Made by a program: the position numbers and the translations under genes. A stretch of 64,000 bases of DNA from Halarcobacter ebronensis (GTDB lineage: Bacteria; Campylobacterota; Campylobacteria; Campylobacterales; Arcobacteraceae), in the NCBI RefSeq assembly GCF_013201825.1, contig NZ_CP053836.1:2790001-2854000 (forward strand), written 5' to 3'. Every line of letters begins with the position of its first letter. The stretch's first letter is position 1. Of the stretch, positions 53,751 to 61,559 are shown one piece after another. A model generated the notes under the pieces. It searched no databases, had not been told where the DNA came from, and was given only the letters and a program-made list of their open reading frames with translations.

Positions 53751-55367
53751 TTAAATAGTATCAAATATACTATTTGCAATATTTTGAGCCTCTTTTTGAA
53801 TCAATTTTAGGTGTTCTTCTCCTTTGAAACTCTCAGCATATATTTTATAAATATCTTCCGTTCCAGAAGGTCTTATTGCAAACCAACCATTTTGAGCCAC
53901 TACTTTTAATCCACCAATTGAAGATCCATTATCTGCTTTTGTTAAAATATTTTCAATCTTTTCACCTGCCAAAGTATCTTGTTTTATATCTTCTGGTTTT
54001 AGATTTTTCAGAGCTTTTTTTTGCTCAACATTTGCAATGGCATCAACTCTTCCATAAACTGGCTCTCCAAATTTTTCTATTAAAACGTTGTAATACTCTC
54101 CTGGATCTTTTTTAGTTTTTGCCAAAATTTCAACAGCAAGAAGATTTAAAATAATTCCATCTTTATCTGTACTCCAAACACCACCATCTTTTCTTAAAAA
54201 AGAGGCTCCAGCACTCTCTTCTCCCCCAAAAAATATCTCTTTGTTTATAAAAGGTTTAACAAACCATTTAAAACCAACAGGAGTTTCAAAAACTTTTTTG
54301 TTGTTATCTTTTACAACTCTATCTATCATTGAACTACTAACAAGTGTTTTTCCAACTCCAAGGCCATCAAAATCTCTATTTTTTGATAAATAGTCAATTG
54401 CCACAGAGAGATAATGGTTTGGATTTAAAAGACCCTTGCTTTTTGTAACTATCCCATGTCTATCAAAATCTGTGTCATTTCCAAAAGCTATATCAAATCT
54501 ATCTTTTAAATCAATAAGTCCTGCCATTGCATAAGAAGAGGAGCAATCCATTCTAATTTTTCCATCTTTATCACAATGCATAAAAGAGAAGGTAAAATCA
54601 GCAATATCATTAAAAATTTCCATATTTAGATTATATTTCTGTTTTATAGCTTTATAATAAGCCATCCCAGAACCACCCATTGCATCTGCACCAATTTTAA
54701 GATTTGATTTTTTTATAAGATCCATATCAATAACATTTACCAAATCATCCACATAAGGAGTAATAAAATCATACTCAATTAAAAAACCACTTTTAAAAGC
54801 ATCTTCTAAATCCATTATTTTAAGACCATCAAGATCGTTTTTTAGTAACTCATTTGCCCTTTGTTCTAAAACTTTTGTAATAGACTCATCAGAAGGGCCT
54901 CCATCACTAAAATTATATTTAAAACCACCATCACTTGGTGGATTATGTGAAGGAGTAATAACTATGCCATCACAATTTTTGTGGGTTAAAATTGCATGGG
55001 AAATTACAGGAGTTGGAGTATACTCAAAATCTTTTGCAAAATATGTTTTAACCCCATTTGCAGCCAATACTTCAAGAGTTGTTCTATGTGCAGGAGTTGA
55101 TAGAGCATGGGTATCCATTCCAACAAAAAGAGCCTCATGACCACTTTTTTTATGAAACTCTGCAACTGCTTGTGCCATTGCCATAATATGCTCTTCATTA
55201 AAACTATTTTTTGAAGCAGATCCTCTGTGTCCTGAAGTTCCAAAAGAGACCAAATGCAAAGGATTATTTACATCTGGAATCTTTACATAATAATCACTTA
55301 CAAGTTGAGCAATATTTTCTAAAATCTCTTTTGGTGCTTTTTTACCAGCAAGGCTATTTAATCCCAT
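53751..55367 (-). CDS. pgm: Phosphoglucomutase
   Basis: A 538-residue alpha-D-phosphohexomutase of the E. coli Pgm type, interconverting glucose-1-phosphate and glucose-6-phosphate. VSFGTSGHRGSASKNSFNE binds substrate phosphate. The active-site Ser is in GIVITPSHNPPSDGGFKYN (about residues 130-150). Metal ligands are in FGNDTDFDRHGIV, the sugar loop is FFGGEESAGASFLR and the C-terminal phosphate loop is FAIRPSGTEDIYKIYAES. The frame is open to 55436, overlapping glgP. I choose the ATG at 55367 because AAAAAAGGAG lies eight bases before it and MGLNSLAGKKAP aligns with known N-termini. Confidence 0.94.
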   Translation of the reverse strand: MGLNSLAGKKAPKEILENIAQLVSDYYVKIPDVNNPLHLVSFGTSGHRGSASKNSFNEEHIMAMAQAVAEFHKKSGHEALFVGMDTHALSTPAHRTTLEVLAANGVKTYFAKDFEYTPTPVISHAILTHKNCDGIVITPSHNPPSDGGFKYNFSDGGPSDESITKVLEQRANELLKNDLDGLKIMDLEDAFKSGFLIEYDFITPYVDDLVNVIDMDLIKKSNLKIGADAMGGSGMAYYKAIKQKYNLNMEIFNDIADFTFSFMHCDKDGKIRMDCSSSYAMAGLIDLKDRFDIAFGNDTDFDRHGIVTKSKGLLNPNHYLSVAIDYLSKNRDFDGLGVGKTLVSSSMIDRVVKDNNKKVFETPVGFKWFVKPFINKEIFFGGEESAGASFLRKDGGVWSTDKDGIILNLLAVEILAKTKKDPGEYYNVLIEKFGEPVYGRVDAIANVEQKKALKNLKPEDIKQDTLAGEKIENILTKADNGSSIGGLKVVAQNGWFAIRPSGTEDIYKIYAESFKGEEHLKLIQKEAQNIANSIFDTI

Positions 55368-55383
55368 TAAATCTACTCCTTTT

Positions 55384-57027
55384 TTAGGCATTATACATAA
55401 GTGTATAATACTCGTGAACCATTCTTCCAGAATCAAATGCTGGAATTACATCAGAAATAGAGTTTTTCTTTACGCTCATCCACTCTTTTCTATCATCATA
55501 ATATAAAGGAATTATTTTATGCTCTAATATATCCATTAGACTTTTATTATCCAATCTATCTTGTTCTTCAATTGGCAAACCTCTACCCTCTGTAGGTATT
55601 GTAAAAGAGTTTATTCCCTCTCTACAAAACTCTGGATGCCAACCATCTGCAATTGATAGATTAATAGCTCCATTCATTGCTGCACTCATGCCACTTGTTC
55701 CACTAGCTTCTCTAGTTACTCTTGGAGTGTTTAGCCAAATATCTGCACCTTTTTTTAGCTTCATTGACAAATCAAGTTCATAGCCAATTAGAACTGCCAA
55801 ATTTTTATGTTTTTTTGCAAGGTATGTTATATCATTGAAGATATTAATTGCTTGAGTATCAAAAGGATAAGGTTTCCCCGCCCAAATAATCTGAACAGGA
55901 TGTTTTTGATTTTTTAACATATTTTCAAATCTTTCTAAATCATACTTTAATAAACCTGGTCTTTTATACTCTGCAAATCTTCTTGCCCAAACAATTGTTA
56001 AAATTTCAGGAGAGAACATCTTTCCTGTTTGGTTTGCAACTTCATCAAAAAGAAGTCTTTTTAAGTGTTTTTTTCTTGAATCAAGCTCAAACTCTTCATG
56101 TTCATCTAATGCTTTTAATAGATTTTTATCTGCCCAATATTTTCTATTTTGGGCATTTGTGATAGAGATAATCTGACATCGCCCCTCAATTGAAGACCAC
56201 ATTTCATTTGATACATCACCATGAATTTTAGAGACTGCATTTGCAATTTTTGACATCTTTAATGCCCCAATTGTCAAAGAGAACATATTTTTATCTATTC
56301 CCGTTAAATTTCTAACTTCTTCCAAAGAAACATCACTAAAAAATCCCATTTTGAATAAAAAATCTATATTATGTTCTTCATTTCCCGCAGCTTCAGGAGT
56401 ATGTGTTGTAAAAACAACTCTTTTTTTAACCTCATCAATATTTTGATACTTTTTATATAACTCAAAAGTCATAGGCAAAGAGTGCCCTTCATTCATATGA
56501 TAAATCTCTGGGTCTATTTTTAACTCTTCTAATACTTTAGCTCCAGCAACTCCTAAAACTATCTCTTGAGCTACCCTTGTTTCACTATTTGAATCATAAA
56601 GTTTATGGGTAATTGTTCTTGATAGATAGTCGTTTTCTGGAATATCCGTTGATAAAAGAATAAGTGGAGCACTGTTAAAAAGTTCACTTGGAACTAAATA
56701 TGCTCTTACATATACATCTTTCCCATTAATTTTTACATTTACAGTTATATTCAAATCTTCTAAGAAATAGTATCTTTTTCTTCTAAACTCAATCTTTAGA
56801 TATCTGTCTTCATCTCTATTTTGATCATAATATCCATAACTCCAAAGCATTCCAATACCAATTAAATTCTGTTTTAAGTCATAGGCACTTCTCATATGAG
56901 AACCCGCTAGAAATCCCAAACCACCTGAATATATCTTTAAAGCTTGGTGAATTGCAAACTCCATTGAAAAGTAAGCAACGCTTTTAGAATATTTTTTGTC
57001 AATCTCATATGTGTGTAAATGGCTCAT
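55384..57027 (-). CDS. glgP: Alpha-glucan phosphorylase-like protein (GT35), PLP lysine replaced
   Basis: A 547-residue short-form glycogen phosphorylase. AYFSMEFAIHQALKIYSGGL, HMNEGHSLPMTFEL, TTHTPEAAGNEEH, VWARRFAEYKRPGL and IWAGKPYP are all typical. In active GT35 enzymes the PLP-binding Lys sits in EASGTSGMK or GTGNMK; here the segment reads EASGTSGMSAAMNGAINLSI, with Ser in place of Lys. Without PLP, normal phosphorolysis would not be expected, unless this is a subfamily with another mechanism. It lies between glgA and pgm and would feed glucose-1-phosphate to Pgm if active. Confidence 0.8.
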   Translation of the reverse strand: MSHLHTYEIDKKYSKSVAYFSMEFAIHQALKIYSGGLGFLAGSHMRSAYDLKQNLIGIGMLWSYGYYDQNRDEDRYLKIEFRRKRYYFLEDLNITVNVKINGKDVYVRAYLVPSELFNSAPLILLSTDIPENDYLSRTITHKLYDSNSETRVAQEIVLGVAGAKVLEELKIDPEIYHMNEGHSLPMTFELYKKYQNIDEVKKRVVFTTHTPEAAGNEEHNIDFLFKMGFFSDVSLEEVRNLTGIDKNMFSLTIGALKMSKIANAVSKIHGDVSNEMWSSIEGRCQIISITNAQNRKYWADKNLLKALDEHEEFELDSRKKHLKRLLFDEVANQTGKMFSPEILTIVWARRFAEYKRPGLLKYDLERFENMLKNQKHPVQIIWAGKPYPFDTQAINIFNDITYLAKKHKNLAVLIGYELDLSMKLKKGADIWLNTPRVTREASGTSGMSAAMNGAINLSIADGWHPEFCREGINSFTIPTEGRGLPIEEQDRLDNKSLMDILEHKIIPLYYDDRKEWMSVKKNSISDVIPAFDSGRMVHEYYTLMYNA

Positions 57028-57040
57028 ACTCTATTTCCTT

Positions 57041-58468
57041 TTATGATTTATATAGATTTATATACTCAAGTGCTGAGTTTTTCCAAGAGTTATCAACTCC
57101 CATATTGTGTTTTGATATTTTTTCAAACTTCTCTTTATTTGAGTACAATGACAGTGCTTTTGCAACTGCATGATTAAACCAAAAAAGATTTAGCTCTTCA
57201 AAGGTAATACCAAGTCCTAAGTTGAATCCTTCAAGCTCTTTTACATCAGTAAAATCAACAACTGTATCTTTTAATCCACCTGTTTTAGAGACAATTGGTA
57301 AACCTCCATATCTCATAATTATCATCTGATTTAAACCACAAGGCTCAAAAAATGATGGCATCAAAAGAAAATCTGAACTTGCATACAATCTTCTAGCAAA
57401 AGATTCGTCATAGCCAAGTCTTATATGAATATTTTCAAAACTATTTACAAAACTTCCAAAGGCATGATTGTAAAAATCTTCTCCATTTCCTAAAATAACA
57501 AAATTAGCTTCATAGCTTTTAAATAGATTTAATGCATCCAAAATCAAATCAACACCTTTTTGTTTGGTAAATCTTCCAATAAAAACAAAAAGTGGTCTAT
57601 CTATCTCTTTTAAGCCTAACTCTTCATATAAAGCTAATTTATTTTTTTCTCTATTTTTATAGTTTTTTATAGAGTAGTTATACTTAACATTTTCATCTTT
57701 TTGTGGATCAAAAACTTCTGTGCTGATTCCATTTAAAATGCCTCTTAGCTTATAGCTGTTTACCTTTAGTGTTCCCTCTAAAGTATTTCCAAAAGTTTGG
57801 GTTTGAATCTCTTTTGCATAGGTGTAACTAACTGTTGTAACACTATCACTAAAAAAGATTCCAGCTTTTAGGAAGTTTACATTATCATAATACTCTAAGC
57901 CTTCAAATTTAAAACAACTTTTCCAATCAATCTCTAACTCATCCATCACTTTTTTAGGGAAAATCCCTTGATAGGCAAGATTATGTATTGTTAACACTGT
58001 TTTTTGATTTAAGTTATATCTTGTTTTCATTAGAAGAGGAATTAATGCTGTTTGCCAATCATTTACATGAACTGCATCAATTTTTAGATTCATTCTTATC
58101 ATAACTTCTAAAACAGAGTAAGAAAAGAGTCCAAATCTTAAGGCATTATCTCCATAATCACCGAACTCATCATCATATAAACCCCATCTATTACATAAAA
58201 TTGGATTGTAGACAAAAAGTTCATCTTTATTATTTTCTTTATGGAAAATATCAAATTGGTGTCTTACTCCTGCTAACCAATAATCAAAGGTTAAACCAGC
58301 ATAAACAATTTCATATTTTTCTCTATCGATTTGGTTATACAAAGGCATAATTGTATAAACCTTTTGATTTTGAGCTCTTAAAGCTTCTGGAAGGGCATAC
58401 CCTACATCTGCCAAACCACCAGTTTTTGCATAAGGAAAGATTTCACTTGCTGCAAATAGAATGTTCAT
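57041..58468 (-). CDS. glgA: Glycogen synthase (GT5)
   Basis: A 475-residue cytoplasmic glycosyltransferase that extends alpha-1,4-glucan from ADP-glucose. The N-terminal domain begins NILFAASEIFPYAKTGGLAD, with the KTGGL donor-binding loop at residues 15-19. VHVNDWQTALIPL and TIHNLAYQGIFP are typical. The C-terminal domain has FIGRFTKQKGVDLILDAL, the donor loop MPSFFEPCGLNQMIIMRYG and the conserved Glu pair region in FEPCG. No glgC is visible here to make ADP-glucose. The start codon overlaps the galT stop by one base. Confidence 0.95.
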   Translation of the reverse strand: MNILFAASEIFPYAKTGGLADVGYALPEALRAQNQKVYTIMPLYNQIDREKYEIVYAGLTFDYWLAGVRHQFDIFHKENNKDELFVYNPILCNRWGLYDDEFGDYGDNALRFGLFSYSVLEVMIRMNLKIDAVHVNDWQTALIPLLMKTRYNLNQKTVLTIHNLAYQGIFPKKVMDELEIDWKSCFKFEGLEYYDNVNFLKAGIFFSDSVTTVSYTYAKEIQTQTFGNTLEGTLKVNSYKLRGILNGISTEVFDPQKDENVKYNYSIKNYKNREKNKLALYEELGLKEIDRPLFVFIGRFTKQKGVDLILDALNLFKSYEANFVILGNGEDFYNHAFGSFVNSFENIHIRLGYDESFARRLYASSDFLLMPSFFEPCGLNQMIIMRYGGLPIVSKTGGLKDTVVDFTDVKELEGFNLGLGITFEELNLFWFNHAVAKALSLYSNKEKFEKISKHNMGVDNSWKNSALEYINLYKS

Positions 58469-59463
58469 TAATTATCCTTATAAATTTTTGCTGCTGTCTC
58501 CGGCAACATAACATTTACATTCATTAAGCTATTTATCTCAAATCCTGCAATTTTATAGATTCTTGGTTCTATCTCAATATTAAATCTATAATACTCTTTT
58601 GTTTTTTCACTATACTCTTCATAAGGTGCGTTATTAATAATCATATTAAAAGCAACCTCACCTAATGCCTTATAATACTTATTAAAAAACTCTTTTGTAA
58701 TATCACACAAAGCACTAATATCACTCTTGCTAAATTCGCTTAAAGATGACAATTTTTTCTTTGCCACAATTTTTACTTCAAAAGGGAATATTGAAGCGTA
58801 TGGACAGTAGATTATAAACTCACTATTTTGACTTATAATATTTTTTCCATAACCTTGTTCTTCATATACTAAGTCATCTAGAAGTGCCCTTTTGTGTTCA
58901 CTGTAGTAACTCTTCTTATACTCTATCTCCTCTTTTATCTTTTTTGGTAAAAATGGTAGTGCCATAATTTGAGAGTGAGAGTGAGAGATTGAAGCACCTG
59001 CCTCTTCCCCTTGATTTTTAAAAATAGAGATAAATGCAAATCTACTATCTCTTTTTAGATTAACTACTCTTTCTTGAATAATAGTAAAATAGTTTGCTAA
59101 ATCATTATAGTCATAATCCCAAATTTGTTTATCATGGTTTGGTGTCTCTATTACGACTTCATGGGCACCAAAACCATTAAATTTTTCAAAATATCCATCT
59201 CTCTTTGATACTGGTTGAGTCTCAATAGAAAGGGCATTATAAAGATTTGGTACGACTCTGCATTTCCATTTCCCATCTTGAGAAATTCTAGTTATCTCAT
59301 TTGGAGTGAACTCTTCCCTCCCCATATCAAAAGGGCATTTTTCATGTATTATCTCCCCTAAATAAGCCTCTTTTTTATTATTCAAATACTTAGGTCTTTT
59401 AAGACGTTCAGGAGCAAATAGTGTCCACTCTCTTCTTAATTTGCAATATCTAAACTCTGACAC
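58468..59463 (-). CDS. galT: Galactose-1-phosphate uridylyltransferase-type enzyme
   Basis: A 331-residue HIT-superfamily nucleotidyltransferase of the GalT type. The catalytic triad motif is in GASISHSHSQIMALPFLP (His-X-His-X-Gln). NLYNALSIETQPV, FGAHEVVIETPNH and the C-terminal NMIINNAPYEE with IEIEPRIYKIAGFE also match. The frame is open back to 59484, but a GTG at 59463 has AGGAG five bases upstream and gives the normal start MSEFRY. It links hexose-1-phosphates to UDP-sugars. Its place in a glycogen operon suggests interconversion of glucose-1-phosphate pools. Confidence 0.9.
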   Translation of the reverse strand: MSEFRYCKLRREWTLFAPERLKRPKYLNNKKEAYLGEIIHEKCPFDMGREEFTPNEITRISQDGKWKCRVVPNLYNALSIETQPVSKRDGYFEKFNGFGAHEVVIETPNHDKQIWDYDYNDLANYFTIIQERVVNLKRDSRFAFISIFKNQGEEAGASISHSHSQIMALPFLPKKIKEEIEYKKSYYSEHKRALLDDLVYEEQGYGKNIISQNSEFIIYCPYASIFPFEVKIVAKKKLSSLSEFSKSDISALCDITKEFFNKYYKALGEVAFNMIINNAPYEEYSEKTKEYYRFNIEIEPRIYKIAGFEINSLMNVNVMLPETAAKIYKDN

Positions 59464-59471
59464 AATATCTC

Positions 59472-61559
59472 CTAAATATACCAATTTCTTAAAAAAAGAT
59501 TTTCAAAATCGAGTATTGATTCATCATACAACGGGTATCTTTGAACTCTTTTTTTATTTCTATAAACTTCAAAAATCAGCTTAACTCTTTTATGTTTACA
59601 CTCATAAAGTTTTAACTCTACACCTGTATCATAGGCTATATCAAAGTAAACACCATTTTGGGAGGTACTCTCTTTACCCTCTTTTATATCAAAAATAAAA
59701 GTTAGATTATTTAGAGTCAATCTTAATTCAAAGCCTTCATTTTTTAAACTCTTTATTCTATCACCTTTTAGATATAAATATAGGTTTGACTCCCTATCAA
59801 CTCCATAATAGAGATATTCAACAAATAAAGAAGAGGAATCCATAGTTGTAAACTCTTTTTTTATATCAATTCTACCACTATTTAACCACTCGAAGAAGTT
59901 GCTCATATTTCCATCTACAGTTGGAGCAACAAAATCTGTAGGTTTTATATCTATTAGTTTCCCTTTGTCTCTTTTTACAATTGGAGTATAAATCTCTTTA
60001 GGAACTTCAATCTCCATAAGTTCAAAAATATTTTTCAAATGGGCTCTAAACTGTTCATCAAATTGATGGTTAAGCTCAGTATAATGATCATCTCCATACC
60101 ACCAAAACCAGTCACTTCCAAGGGCAACAAGAAACTCTTTATTGATTTTTTCAATAAGTTCTTCACTCAAATTCTCTTTTATTCCATCAAAAGAGAGTTT
60201 AGTCATATCTAAAAGTTCCCAAGCTCTATTTTTCTCTCCACTTCCTATCCAAATATCAAAGTTCCCACTAATCCAGCTACCACTTGCTAACCAATAAAGA
60301 GAGTTTGCTTTTAAATCTTCACACTTAGAAATCTCATCAAACAAAGTTAGTTCACACCAACTTTGAGCACTTAGAAGTTTATATAACTCTTCAAAAAAGT
60401 TTTGGGCATTGTTTGGATAAAACTCCCAAGCATTTTCCCCATCTAAAATGACTGGAACAACTACAGATTCTTGTGCATTGTAGTAAATGTTTTTTAGATG
60501 TGAAACAAAGTCACCTGCCGCAGCTTTTGCACTTTTTTTACTAAACTCAAAACCTATTAAGTCACTTAAATATTTATCTCTAAAAAATAGGTTTACTCTT
60601 CCCTCTTTAGTATCCAGATAATATGGCTTATAAAGGGCTTCTTTTTTTGAGCTATTCAGAGTTTTAAAAAGTATCTCTTCGTCACTACAAGCCCATTTCA
60701 CTCCATTTTTTGCCAGAAGATTTATGGTTTTTTCACTTACACTTCCCTCACTTGGCCAAAATCCAATTGGAGCTTGTCCAAACTTATTTTCAAAGTAAGA
60801 AACAGCCTTTTCAACTTGCATATTTGCAAACTCATCATAACTTGCTCCGCTAGAAAAAGGTAAAGCCACATCTGCTCTTGCTTCAACTGCACTTTTTCTA
60901 TCTAAAAGTAGAGGTAAAATAGGATGATAAAAAGGTGTTGTTGACACAGAAATTTTACCCTCTTTAAAAAGAGTATTATAATAAGGGATAATCTCTTTTA
61001 AAAAATTAAACATTGTATTTAATAGCTCTGTCTTTTGAGTTTGGTCATAAGTGCTTTTTTGATTTAAAAGATTTTGCACAATCCCATTATTTTGTCTTAA
61101 ATAGTTTCCACACCAGCTAAGTAGAAATAGTACCTCTAAATCTAATATTTCATCATCGGAAAAGATTGAAAAGTTATTATTATTCATTCTATATTTTAAT
61201 AACAACTCATAATATCTTGAAAAAGGTTTTATCATATACTCTTCGTTTGCCAAAAAGAGATACTCTTCTAAAAAATCTCTCTCATCTTTACTTAAGCTAA
61301 CAATCTCTTTTTTCAAAATCTCTAAAAACTTGTCGTTGGCATTACCACTTATATACTCATCAATTTGCGCCATTAATGATGGGACTAAATTAAAGGTTGC
61401 TTTGATTTTTGGAAATTTCTCCATATACCAAGGAATATCATAGTAATCCTTGGTTGCATGCAAAAATACCCATGGCATTAAAGTAGTATTAGCACAATCA
61501 TCTTTATAATATGGTTGGTGCATATGCCATAAAAATGACAAATATAGTTTTTTACTCAC
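59472..61559 (-). CDS. GH57 family alpha-amylase or glucanotransferase
   Basis: A 695-residue glycoside hydrolase family 57 protein of the amylopullulanase/glucanotransferase type. The N-terminus has FLWHMHQPYYKDDCA (HxHQPY motif) and TFNLVPSLMAQI. The predicted catalytic Glu is in IGFWPSEGSVSEKTI (near residue 265) and the Asp in VILDGENAWEFYP (near 370). GSDWFWWYGDDHY follows, then a beta-rich C-terminal domain (about 545-695). No signal peptide, so it acts in the cytoplasm, on stored glucan. Exact specificity (hydrolysis or transfer) cannot be read from sequence. Its start overlaps the upstream gene by eight bases. Confidence 0.88.
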   Translation of the reverse strand: MSKKLYLSFLWHMHQPYYKDDCANTTLMPWVFLHATKDYYDIPWYMEKFPKIKATFNLVPSLMAQIDEYISGNANDKFLEILKKEIVSLSKDERDFLEEYLFLANEEYMIKPFSRYYELLLKYRMNNNNFSIFSDDEILDLEVLFLLSWCGNYLRQNNGIVQNLLNQKSTYDQTQKTELLNTMFNFLKEIIPYYNTLFKEGKISVSTTPFYHPILPLLLDRKSAVEARADVALPFSSGASYDEFANMQVEKAVSYFENKFGQAPIGFWPSEGSVSEKTINLLAKNGVKWACSDEEILFKTLNSSKKEALYKPYYLDTKEGRVNLFFRDKYLSDLIGFEFSKKSAKAAAGDFVSHLKNIYYNAQESVVVPVILDGENAWEFYPNNAQNFFEELYKLLSAQSWCELTLFDEISKCEDLKANSLYWLASGSWISGNFDIWIGSGEKNRAWELLDMTKLSFDGIKENLSEELIEKINKEFLVALGSDWFWWYGDDHYTELNHQFDEQFRAHLKNIFELMEIEVPKEIYTPIVKRDKGKLIDIKPTDFVAPTVDGNMSNFFEWLNSGRIDIKKEFTTMDSSSLFVEYLYYGVDRESNLYLYLKGDRIKSLKNEGFELRLTLNNLTFIFDIKEGKESTSQNGVYFDIAYDTGVELKLYECKHKRVKLIFEVYRNKKRVQRYPLYDESILDFENLFLRNWYI

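Noticed and set aside
55368..55436. Longer N-terminus for phosphoglucomutase (start at 55436).
   Set aside because: It would overlap glgP by 53 bases and has no homology; the ATG at 55367 has a strong ribosome site.
59464..59484. TTG start of galT at 59484.
   Set aside because: The GTG at 59463 is better placed after AGGAG and gives the usual N-terminus.
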